From assembly GCA_030015575.1 (NCBI GenBank), contig CM057338.1, forward strand, positions 827,196,353 through 827,260,352: a stretch of 64,000 nt of DNA, in the 5' to 3' direction. The stretch's first letter is position 1; every line of letters starts with the position of its first letter. Positions 34,112 through 44,604 of this stretch are shown here, piece after piece. Origin of the DNA: Agapanthus africanus. Lineage: Eukaryota > Streptophyta > Magnoliopsida > Asparagales > Amaryllidaceae. A program made the position numbers and the translations under genes. Under the pieces are notes generated by a model. That model was not told the origin of the DNA, searched no databases, and saw only the letters and a list, made by a program, of their open reading frames with translations.

Positions 34112-35928
34112 AAGTTGGTATCAGAGCGCTAGGTTTAACCTTGTATAAGTCTAGGTGACCCTTGGTTGATGGAGTAGGCGATTTAGGTAGAGTAACGTAC
34201 CGTGGGTATGGTCCGCGGCATACTTACGATACGCTACTCTGCTTAAGGAGCCTTAGGATGTACATTGTTTGCACCGTATTTCATTCGTTCCTTTGATCTA
34301 TCTTTGTCGATGTCGGATGGTGGTTTCTGTTACCACGGGCAGAAGGAGCTGCGGCTCGAATGCGATAACCATTAAAGTATTGGTTATTCTTGAGGATTGA
34401 AGCATTGTTTAGCATGCAGATGAAGGGTATTCACATGCCGTCCGGATGAAGTTAAAGGGTTCGAACGATTATCAGAAAACCATTTTCCCAAGTTTAAAGT
34501 ATTCGGAAGAACATGCAGGTATTTCGATGGACCCTCTAGAAGAATGAAACCCTAACTCGACATAATGACCACGAGAACGCCCTTGAACCTTAGGGTTTAC
34601 GGCAGTTCCGCGGTGCCATTAGTGAGGCTTGGGTTTGCCCTTCTACGGCTGGATCATCGATGCTGGGGTATGTACCGGATATTTTTTAAGCTGTACTTGA
34701 GTGTTGAGCTCTCGGGAAATTATGGGATTTTGATGGATCGATCGAAAAGTTTAATGTAGTCTGGATATCAAGTGAAGGGATCGACTACGTGGGAGACTCT
34801 AGATGTGAGTATTGCCGTTGGTAGCGCAGTCAGCACACTTATGAAGAGACAAGTTTGAAGCAGCCGACATCAGAGGAAAGAGACGTACACTGACGATAGT
34901 GTTTACGATTGTGATTTAGTGATTTGAATTTCATATTTTCTGTTATTGGATTTTGGCATTTTGAGGAGTTTGTTTTACGATTGGTATTTCATGTGTGTGC
35001 CTTCATTACATTCTAGTTGTGTTTCATATACCGGTTGTATTGATGTTGTTTAGTACATACCCAGTACACTTGATTTGGTTTCAATACCTTTTGTGATTTT
35101 GATTTGATTCGTGCATATGGTTACACATGATTTTGACATATGTTTCGACCTAGTTTTCATGCATTTTTGTGCTGTGATTTTGATTTTGATATTCGATGTA
35201 TGTTTTCGTGCACCATGTGCACCTGATTAGGATTCTTGCGCATACTTGGCGCACTTATGCGATTTTGTGCACACCAGATGCACTAAATCGGGGTTTTGTG
35301 CAGATTAGATGCACCTGATATTGAGTCGTGCACGCCCGTTGCACTTGACAGATGTTTTTGGTGCACACCTGTTGCACTTAGTTTTGTTTTTGTGGGTATA
35401 CGTAGTATCTGTATTTGGTTTTGATTTCAGTGCGCACCGGACGCACATGATATTTTATTGATGTGATTGGGATTGATTTCAGTTTGAGCAGTATGTTTCA
35501 TAATCATTATTATTTGATTTTGTAACCAGGCGGGATGTGTATGTTAAATAAAAGATATATATATATATATATAGCTATTTTTAAAAATAAACGTCCGCTA
35601 CTTATGCCGTGACACGTGCATCACACGGCGATTTTCAAAAAGGGGTTTTTGCATGTTTCCTTATCCAGATATTTGGATGGTTTTACTATGATGCGCACTA
35701 TATATAAGTTATAGATTGATGTATATTAAGATGGTTTTCATATTGGGTTTTAATATTTTATCTTCACCATAACTCCGATGATTGCGTTATGCTTGATGGA
35801 GTTGATTTTTGTTATGTATTGATGATTTCGGAGTCCCGACGATTTGAGTGTTTTGCTAAATGTTTTAGTATTTGGAGGGGGAGTTTTAATTTAAATTCGG
35901 GGACCGAATTTCTTAAAGGGGGGAAGAT
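34112..35928 (+). mobile_element. Element C primer site, internal region and polypurine tract
   Basis: Primer site AAGTTGGTATCAGAGCGC directly after the LTR. A core related to A (about 34480-34680), a hairpin array (35205-35446), a short TA repeat (35551-35571) and the polypurine tract AAAGGGGGGAAGA before 35929. No gag or pol frame. Confidence 0.88.
35205..35446 (+). repeat. Array of about eight small hairpins, period ~31 nt
   Basis: Hairpins with 5-bp stems and 7-nt loops: TGCGC/GCGCA (35237-35253), GTGCA/TGCAC (35267-35283, 35298-35314, 35328-35344, 35361-35377), and GTGCG/CGCAC (35430-35446). One further unit near 35393 is degenerate and one near 35207 has a short loop. Related arrays lie in A (about 7950-8180) and, inverted, in D (about 49775-50145). 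Confidence 0.85.
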
Positions 35929-38900
35929 TGTAACGTTTTAAAAAAATAATTAAATAAATAATCAAATAAATAAAATCGTTTAAGTGAATTTTATGATTTT
36001 CGGTAAAGTAAAACGTATTTTTCGTAAAACAAAACCGTAATTTTTTTAACTATAAATTTAAAAATACCTATTTTAATTATGTTATTACTAGTAAATGGTG
36101 TTTATTTAGTCACTTATAAATTTTTAGTTTAATTAAATATTTTTCCTAAATTAATTATTTTAAATATTAACATAAGCTTTATTTATGCATTAAATTAGTG
36201 TAAATTACAAATTTGAAATGGGTTAATTTTACAAAATGAGCCATGCAATATTAGAATCAAGTGATTTTATGCAAAATTCTTTCTCAAACATTTTCATGAT
36301 TCTAGATTTTTCTAGGATCAATTTAAGAAGAGGAAAAATTATTAAATAAGAAATTAATGAAAAGACATAAAGGAGGTGTTGTTGTGGAGAAGTTTCTACA
36401 TCATTCTCACTCTTTTTCTTTCTCTCCCTCTCCTCCATGTGTGGCCGGCCTCCTCCTCTAGGCAGCCCCCCATTTTCCTCTCTTCTTTTTGTTTCTAAAA
36501 TCCATCAAAAATACATTAAAATTCAATTAAAAATCCACAAAAACCTATTTATTTCCTACCCTTCATTCTTTGCATATTTTTATATGGAATTTGGATATGG
36601 AAAGCATGCATTTTGGAGGCTCATTTCATGTTTGGATTTTATGGTTTGGAGGAATAAATTTCTTTCTTTTGATTTATTGTTATTAGATGTTCATTTAAGC
36701 TTAATTAGATTTAATATATTAATTCTATTTACTACTTTTAAAATTCAAGTTAGGGTTTGAAAAATCAAGTTGTGATTTTTATTAATTAATGAGGGTTATA
36801 ATCACTAGTTTAACATATTTAGAAGTGGAAATTCTTATAGGGATGATATGTTGTAAATTGTTAACCTAAAATTGATTTAATTATACTTTTTAGCTAACTA
36901 GTTTTTTATAAAATATATATGTGGGTTATATAAAATTCCAATTAAGGTTGCTATCATTAGATTGTAGTTTTAGTGAGCATATTAGCATGTTAATGAAAAG
37001 AAAAACTTAGTTTGATCACTAGATTCCTTTGATAATTGGAAAATAGTAATAAAATGCTATTATTTTGTAAACTAGATTTTGGAAATTTCTAAATAAAAGG
37101 GATTTAAAATATAATCATGGTTTTATTATATCATTATCATCAAGAATTGTAGTTTAAGACATTAATTCATGCAAAATCATGTTTTGTGGTGGAATTGTGG
37201 TATTTTGCTTGAAAAATGTTGAAAATTGTTAAAGGTTGCAAACTAGAAATTTCAAATTAATACAAATTTGTGTAATAAAAATGTAGTAATGGTTTGTATA
37301 GTCTAGTTATGCTATTTAATGACTTTTATAACCATTGGTTTCATTTAAATGTCAAGTTTTGATGAAAAACGGTAAATTGGCATTTTCGGGTTTTACGAAA
37401 CTGGACGGTTTGATGGATTTTTGGGTTTCGAGGGATTTAATCATGTTTTATAATATAAGTAATGTGTTATAAAACTACGAGTTATTTGTTGATGTTTATC
37501 TCGATCCATCGGAGTTTGTACGCCGATATCGAGCGATATTTGGTGCTTTTGCGTGGACGGGACATAGGTTTTAACCTATGCTTGTTCCTTGCGTTGTTTT
37601 GACTTTTGTATGTGATTCAGTTTATGATACTATTTATATGTTTGCGTTTAGGTACCCCTCACGTGGACTGCGGGCGATGAAGAGGAGGATGGCGACACCG
37701 TCTTCGGCAGACATGGACCAGGTGAGTAGATGTATATCTACGGGGGGAAGTCGGGTGGATGGCGTTTAGCACCCCCGCAACGTAGAATAGGAATAGTACT
37801 TATTGACATTAGGAAACCAGATGTGACCCTAGTAGGACCCTAGTATTGACCCTAGGCTGGACTAGACTGATTTAGGAAAACCATATCAGAGGATGAGTAT
37901 CTTGGAAGAGGTTCGTAGGTTTCAGATAGAAACACACTGAAACTCGACATGGGGTATACGTGTATGTGTATATATATAGAACTAGGTATAGGTATATACA
38001 TATATATACAACACGTATATGTGATTCATTGATGTGATATGATATCCGAGGTATGATGAAATAGTGTAACTGGGCTTGATGCCGTGATTCTTGGCTATAC
38101 AGTCGTATTAAGTGTTAGCGGATCATTAGAGAATGAGATAATGAACATGTATACTTAAATTATAAGGGGTAGTGATGAGATTGAGGTACATGGGACTCTA
38201 AAATAGTACCCGGACTATAACTTGTGATTGATCACGATATGGGATATGTATGACTTGATTACGATATGATACATAGGACATGATATTTCTGAGGATAAAC
38301 TAATGATACTTATTATGATGGCAATGATATATGATTGATGTAGGCGATTACAGTTTAGCACCTTGATCATGAGATGTGTTGGTGATGACATTATACGAAT
38401 AATGAGACACCTAGGAGATACTTGACCCGTATCCCGATATTGGGATGCCGTACGATGGATTTTACCGTACGAGGCATAGATATGATGATTGATCCGCACT
38501 CTTGGTTCGAGGAAGCCGTACTTCGTACGTGACGCTATTGAGGCTGGATCACCGACTATTAGAGATATTGATTCAGACCTTAGGTAGACTCTTGTTTCTT
38601 ATTGACTAGTTTCTTAGGTCAAGTTCTTTAGGAGGTTAGATGGACACTAGTTTAGGTTCGATCCATATTGTGATAGTTATACTCGTATGTCGCAGAAGGG
38701 TGGATACTGCACATCTGTTTATACATTCATACTATAATCATCATGGTGCATGTTCTTACATATGTTGCTATAATCAGTATGAACCTTACCTGTTAGGACA
38801 CCAGCACCATTACCGATGATGCGCATATTCCACGCACACTTATTTGCCGGCTCACACACATCATCATCGGTAATTGCTATGTCACGTACACTTTAGATCA

Positions 38901-40420
38901 TATTATCTTTTATGTATAGAATCAGTTAACAACTAGACCGATATAATATTGTGATTATTCTCTGATGTTAGTATAGACATGATATTTATTACTTAGATAT
39001 TCATGCATTAATATTTTCATGTTATCATGCAGTATTATGGGCATATGCCGACACTTATCATATACTTACTCATGATTTTGAGATTTGGGTTTCTATGAGA
39101 TTTCTGGATTTTTGGGGAAAACTGCAAGAGTATATAAAAGCTTCTCTCTCTCTCCTCCTCTCTTTTTAAAATATAAGATGCGGTTTTCTCGTGATGTATG
39201 TGTCGTCCACCATGAGATTTCATGTTTTCTGTTGGATTTCGAGACCCGATTCGAGGAGTGGATGAACCGTCTCGGGTACATGGTGGGCCCGGTATGGTAC
39301 CCCGGGGCAAGAAGATCGAGTTGTAGACGATGAGCCTGGCAGGGGAAGGCTACCTACCGGTGATGTCTGGCACGGCGGATATCCGGAGGATACCGACCGT
39401 TGTCGTGAGATTTGATGATATGGGCCGATCCGGACTGACGGAGCCCGATATATTGAGACTTGAGATTACATGTGTTGTGTCGATGCTTGACATGGATTTC
39501 CATGGATTTCATTGTTGAGATTTCAGATTCTTATACACATTTTACTATGTTAACAGCTAAAGATTTCTTATACAGATATTTCAGGATTTCAGGATTGGTT
39601 ATTTTATATTCATGATGCATGCATATACATTCATATGACATGGTATTATATGAGGCACAGACACGAGCACGAAGTATCTGCATTTACACGTAGTTTTACC
39701 CTGCTATTACTAGATGATTGGGATATAATAGTGTATTATTATGACCTAGGATAGCGTCGTGCATTCGATTTCTTTTCGTAGATGTCTTCTACTCACGAGT
39801 TGGCAACTCACCCCCGTTGTGCCAAATTTTATTACAGGTTCGGTGTACAGGTTTCCCTGGCAGCTTGCTGGCACATCTATTCTTTCAGGGTGATTTGCAC
39901 GGTAGGTTGGTTCACTTGTATCCGAACCACCATTGTACTTTTATTCATTCATTTGTATCTAGTAAGCTCCATCAACCATACTTGTATTACTTGATAAGTT
40001 ATTGGACCAGTCTTTTAATTCGACCTTAGAGTCGCGCATGTATTATTCTGATCTAGTGGTTTTGTTTTCTTTTGAGTTTTGAGCCTCGCCCTTTGGCGTT
40101 GTATATTATTATGCTTGTTGTGGTTGTTTCCGCCTGTTGACGTTGAGTTAGCTCCCATTTGGGGATGTTTTTTTTTATTGTTGTTTATGTATATTATACT
40201 TGTGTACCCGTTTGGGGGCCAATTTTTACAGAGGAGACTCTGCCGAAATTTTTGGAAAAATTTGCTGATACTTTTAACTTGTTTTTCTTCATGTTTCTTT
40301 TACTTCTTCTTCTTTAATATGGTTTAGATTTCTGGGCTTCGGCTTACTTAGGTTGCGTTGCGCTTCTAGACGCTTCGTAATCTAAGTGCCGGTCACATTC
40401 CGTACTTTCGGGTCGTGACA
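35929..40420 (+). mobile_element. Element C 3' LTR
   Basis: Same length as the 5' LTR (4492 bp), with only scattered substitutions. Follows the polypurine tract directly. Confidence 0.95.
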
Positions 40421-40425
40421 CCAAA

Positions 40426-41319
40426 AGGTCATCAAGCTGGGCGAACTTCTCGCTCCGCTCCTATAGGAACTCCGGTACAATGAAGCGGGCAATAAAATCT
40501 GCGAAACTGACTCCCCGGATGCCCGATTCCAGATAGAGCCCTTCATAAATCTCCAGCACCTTCACCAAGCCCCGAAACTTTTGCTGAATAGCGTTCTCCG
40601 GCGTCAGATTAAACACCAGCGGCTTGGTGGCAAAGACATATTCGTCAGGAGGAAGCAGCTCCTCGTAATGCTCCCCCTCATCGGCAGACCCGAGATTTCA
40701 GCAAATTCCTCCAAGGAGATAGAGACTTCCCGGTCCGTCATCAGGAAGGTGTGGGTGGGGATATTCCATTGCTCGATAAAAGCCTTAATCCACCACGTTG
40801 GAGGAGAGGGATACTCAAAGAGCGAAACGTAGATGGCCGAATACAAACCAATCTTCATCAGATGAGTCCTCTTCGCTGATAAGATATACCGGGCCCACTG
40901 CAAATACCCGGCGGGCAGTCGCGGGATCAATCCAATGTTATAGGCCTGTCCCCAAGGACGTGCTTCACCCTGACAGATTCGCCTCCCCAAAATGTCTATT
41001 GCCGGCGGTGGCTGCACGGGAACAACACCAATTGCAGGCTGGAGGAGGTCATCCAAATTCCAATTTTTGACCTCCACAGCATACTTCACCGGGGGTTCAT
41101 CAGCATAGGGGATCGAAAATATGGGCTCAGACGGCGTAGCGGAACCGAAGCTTCGGCGACCCTGGATGACCTCGTTATACCACCTACCCCACAAGTGAAG
41201 GTTCTTATGCTCAGGGTCATGAGCCTTGATGAGAGTGGGCACCTCTCGGTCCACTGGTGCCTGGGGAAATCCTCCCTCCGAGCGAACAAACGGGAATGAT
41301 AAGTCAGCAGGCATGTTTC
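40426..41319 (-). pseudogene. Antisense gene, PMD part 1
   Basis: After an acceptor CCCCCTACAG the exon opens with GAAAC and ATG at 41314, giving MPADLSFPFVRSEGGFPQAP. About 150 residues later comes the classical PMD start: LMKIGLYSAIYVSLFEYPS, then WWIKAFIEQWNIPTHTF, then VSISLEEFAEISGLPMRG, matching the PMD order of a Leu-rich helix, a W or F dyad and a SLxE or D-(x)n-GLP block. The block continues to the target duplication of C, with a small number of breaks. I prefer the ATG at 41314 over the upstream in-frame Met at 41488 because of the acceptor between them. Confidence 0.7.
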
Positions 41320-41489
41320 CTGTAGGGGGACAAAAGTTAGCCGTCAGTGTTGTAATTCCAACGCTTGGTATTTTAAAATTTATACTACATTGCAATGCAG
41401 TGGATAGGGGACCAAATGGAGACCCACAAAATCTGGATGACAGTGCATCATTTAATAAGACAGCCCCATCATTGAATGAGACTGTCAAT

Positions 41490-42110
41490 TAATGAAGAGA
41501 TCCCCAAGAGAATATTCTCATTAATGGGAAATCCCTAGAGACAAGGAGAAAAACTCCTCTTTCAGAGCAAAGCTTTGTCACAGAGTGACACTTGTCAAAC
41601 TCTGGTCTCGGGGGAATAAAATTTCCTTAAAAGGAGCCTAGCTCTGTAATAATGATGGAAAGATCCATCAAAAGAAAAAAATTTAACTCTCGAAAGAATT
41701 AAAAATTTTGGGATCTTAAAGGTCCATGAAAACTCTTAGGAGTTCCTCATTTTCAGATCAAAAAGATCTACATTTGATCCATGAGCAAAGCTCTGTTCAT
41801 GGGTTAAAACCCATAAAACAAGATCTCTGTAGATCTATAGATTTTTGAGAGCAAGGCCCTGTTGATGAAACCCCAAAGAGGTTTTCTTTAGATCAAAGAT
41901 CTATAAGAGCAAGGCTCTGTTAATTTAATTTAATTTAATTTAAATTTTACCTAAAATGTTCTAAGAATCTGAACTCTGGAGTTCTTGGAAAGAAACGAGA
42001 GCAAGGCTCTAAAATTCTTAAACAAGAGCAAGGCTCTGAAAATTCAAGTTCTTGAAAAATGGTAAACCATTTTCCAAGGACCAAGGGTCCTATTTATAGG
42101 CGCCTGCGCC
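41490..42110 (-). promoter_or_regulatory. Hairpin-chain leader of the antisense gene
   Basis: About 600 bp built largely of perfect inverted repeats with 2-4 nt loops, for example ATGGGTT-AA-AACCCAT, TGATGGA-AAGA-TCCATCA and AGAGC-AAG-GCTCT (the last several times). It lies between the antisense TATA box and the first coding exon, so it would be a highly structured leader or a 5' intron. A possible donor GTAAAATTT is near 41950. Confidence 0.6.
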
Positions 42111-42180
42111 CCTTTAACTCACCCGTTGATCCAACGGCCAAGATCTTGCCACCGCTGCACTCACGTGCGCGCCACGTGAG
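42089..42180 (-). promoter_or_regulatory. Promoter of the antisense gene: TATA box and palindromic G-box pair
   Basis: On the minus strand CCTATAAATAGG (42089-42100) is a canonical TATA box. Sixty bases upstream lies CTCACGTG-CGCGC-CACGTGAG (42160-42180), two G-boxes in a perfect 21-bp palindrome. This sits directly before the polypurine tract of B, so it is separate from the LTR promoter. Confidence 0.7.
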
Positions 42181-42186
42181 CGCAAC

Positions 42187-42199
42187 GGTGGGGGGCATT
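42187..42199 (+). other. Element B polypurine tract
   Basis: GGTGGGGGGCATT abuts the 3' LTR start TGTTTCCC at 42200, the usual position of a plus-strand primer. Confidence 0.8.
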
Positions 42200-44562
42200 T
42201 GTTTCCCTCAATCAGAGCAAAGCTCTGTTTGAATTTCAAAAATTCAAAAAATGAAGCAACGCTTCAAATCCCGTGCGCTGCGCACAATGCGCCACGTGTC
42301 AGAAGTTGATACGTCAGCGCAGCGCCCAAGGCAGCGTGCCCAATCAGAGCAAGGCTCTATTTAAAACAAAAATTAAAGAAAGCAACGCTTTACTTGCGCA
42401 AGCGCTGCGCTGCGCGACACGTGTCAGCGCTGCGCGACACGCGCAAGCGCAGTTGCGCTGCGCTGTGCGCTGTGCGACACGTGTCAAGCGCTGGTGCGTT
42501 TGCGCCAAACAGAACTAAAATTCCAGTAAGATCTTTTCTGTTCTTGTTAAAACAAGAAGATTGTCTTCTGTAAAACAGAAGCTCTTGGATCAAAGATCCA
42601 ACGGTGGGAAAAATTCCCCAAATCACTCAGAGAAGGATCTCTTTAACAAATTTAACAAATTAATAGGCACTATATAAAGGACCCTAGACCCCAATTCAAA
42701 AAACAACAGAGAGAAAACAAAAAACTCAGAAACAGAGAGAACTCTGAAGAATTGTGAGAAGAACTCAAGAAAAGAAAAAAGGTAAAAACCTTTATAATAA
42801 AGAAGAATTTCTTCTGAATAGATCATTGATCTAACAATAAGATCAATGATCTTCAATAAAAAAAAATATTAAAAAAATATATAATAATAACAGTGCCTTT
42901 TTTATGAACCATTGGTTCTGGAATCTTAAAGATTCTTCTCTTAAATCCAAAATTGGATTAAGTTATTAAAACAGTGCCCTGCACTTGCAAAACTGCACTG
43001 TTGCGCTCCTGGATTGGCGCAAGCCACCAGGGAGCGCCACGTGTCAGCTCCAAGACCACTTGCGCTGTGCGCTTTCAAGATAGAGCATTGCTCTTTAAAG
43101 TTGGCGCAACTCACCAGAGCGCGCCACGTGTCAGTAGCGCAACAACGCAGCGCACTGCGCTGTTGCGCTTGCGCTCACCAGAGTATGACACGTGTCACCA
43201 CGACAAGCGCTTGCGCTCAATAATTGGCGCAAAGCGCCTGACAAACCACTGTCAAGTAATTAATGCACTGCATTATTTACAGAAGGGCCAAGCCCAATTA
43301 AAAAAGGCCTAACAGGCCAAATTAAATGCAATGCATTATTTTAAAGAAGGGCAGAGCCCAAACAGATGCTCTGCACCATTTATAAAGGGACAGAACCCAA
43401 ATCAAAAAGGCTTAGCAGGCCAGAATAAAATGCAGTGCATTATTAAACATGGGCAAAGCCCTAGCACAGGCCTAATAGGCCACAGATAAAGAAAAACGTT
43501 GAACATTTTCAACTGGACTTAGCCCAATCATGGCCGTAAGTCCTCAAATTAAATTGACTGAGCACGGCTGCTCTCTTAAATCAATTTACATCCGGTTCAA
43601 GGGTACATCTCCGAACTCCTCTGACACCTATCGTTGTAATCCTTCAACGACGTCAGAGAGGTGACGGGTCCCGACGGCCATACATGCAATGGACCACCAT
43701 GTCCCTAAACTGGCAATGGACCCCCACGTCCCTAAACTGGAATTTGGACCACTACGTCCCTAAACTGGAACAATAGAGCCTCCAAATGCTCTTTTGTCGG
43801 ATCTAAACGATCCCGTTTAAGTTGATCTTAGCCTCAAATATGGCTAACGTATCCTTAAACCTTCAAACAGACTTTAGTCCCAAATTGGACTATAAGACCC
43901 CCAATCAACTTTGGTTCAAGGGTACATCTCCGAACTCTTCTGACACATGTCGTTGTAATCCTTCAACGTCGTCAGAGAGGTGACGGGTCCCGACGGCCAT
44001 ATATTAAATGGACCACCATGTCCCTAAAATGGAAATGGATCTAGACGATCCCGTTAAGTAGATCTTAATCTGGAAATTAGACTAACGTATCCTTAACAAA
44101 CGTTTAAGTTGATCTTAGCCTCAAATATGGCTAACGTATCCTTAAACCAAAACCCAAAACCCAAATTTAAGAAAATACGGATTTGGACTAATCCACGTCC
44201 TACGGGCGACGAAATAAATAGTCCCCGTATACAATCCACGGGCAACCACAAACAAAACAAACACACACGACACGAAGTGAACTTCTGGAGCAGGAGAAAG
44301 TGGCTACCGCGATGCGATAGCGTAATTAACTGCAGGGGCTTGCGCCTGCAGGGAAGAGCGTCCCCACAATCAAAAAACCCTCAAGCGAGGGGGAATCTGA
44401 CGAAATCTGCTACATCGGCCGCATCCGCCCAAATCTCCGATATACGGTGCCATAAATCAACTTGGCATCTTCGGAGAGGTGGACGGATAAAACCAAATAG
44501 CATCTGCCCCAAATCTCAGGCATAGACGCCCAGGTCTACGAGCCGCCATTCGGAGGGAAACA
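42200..44562 (+). mobile_element. Element B 3' LTR (2363 bp)
   Basis: Aligns to 13009-15408 with a few small indels, mainly in the GC-rich hairpin zone (about 42390-42480). The TATA box, hairpin chain and internal duplication are all present. It is followed by ATATG and then by the resumed A LTR. Confidence 0.93.
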
Positions 44563-44604
44563 ATATGATTCAAGTGCCAGTCACGGGATATTTTGGGTCG
44601 TGAC
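44563..44604 (+). mobile_element. Element A 3' LTR, resumed after B
   Basis: ATATG is the target duplication of B. The rest (ATTCAAGTGCCAGTCACGGG onward to GGGTCGTGAC) matches 5329-5366 at the end of A's 5' LTR. The last bases are the target site of D; the LTR finishes after D at 54665-54670. Confidence 0.9.

Larger units (their letters stand above)
29620..40420 (+). mobile_element. Element C: young LARD-like element, inserted in the antisense gene of B
   Basis: Exact 5-bp target duplication CCAAA (29615-29619 and 40421-40425). LTRs are 4492 bp each and nearly identical by eye, indicating a recent insertion. LTRs start TGTAACGTTTT and end CGGGTCGTGACA. The 1.8-kb internal region is non-coding, so the element is non-autonomous. 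It belongs with A, D and E. Confidence 0.95.
22619..41319 (-). pseudogene. Antisense cargo gene of element B: plant mobile domain protein with C-terminal coiled coil, split by solo LTR F and element C
   Basis: A multi-exon minus-strand gene. Exon-like blocks with canonical borders are 41319-40426 continuing after C at 29619-28183, then 28098-28018, 27943-27803 continuing after F at 24719-24477, 24405-23896, 23823-23719, 23639-23556, 23478-23404 and 23328-22619. Introns are mostly about 70-90 bp, start GT, end AG and are all phase 1, so each middle exon is a multiple of three. The N-terminal half is a PMD (PF10536-like), the C-terminus a coiled coil. PMDs occur in the host proteins MAIN and MAIL1 and in gypsy and MULE elements. 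The gene carries at least two breaks besides the two insertions. Confidence 0.75.
13009..44562 (+). mobile_element. Element B: giant Ty3/gypsy-type (TAT-like) derivative with antisense cargo gene, inserted in A's 3' LTR
   Basis: Flanked by an exact 5-bp target duplication ATATG (13004-13008 and 44563-44567). LTRs start TGTTTCCC and end GGGAACA or GGAAACA. Removing the later insertions F and C leaves about 17.7 kb. Order: 5' LTR, primer-site-like sequence, leader frame with VFxRL repeats, broken gag, tandem repeats and hairpin cassettes, an antisense multi-exon gene, polypurine tract, 3' LTR. No pol is recognisable, so it could only have moved with help in trans. TAT-lineage elements of plants are known to be very large and to carry extra, often antisense, reading frames; the lineage call rests on gag style, element size and antisense cargo. 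Confidence 0.85.

Noticed and set aside
35205-35446. CRISPR-like appearance of regularly spaced short repeats
   Set aside because: The sequence is from a plant retroelement. Units are variable hairpins without constant repeats and unique spacers.
35237-35446. tRNA anticodon-arm-like hairpins (5-bp stem, 7-nt loop)
   Set aside because: No acceptor, D or T arms and no A/B box promoters; units are only 31 nt apart.
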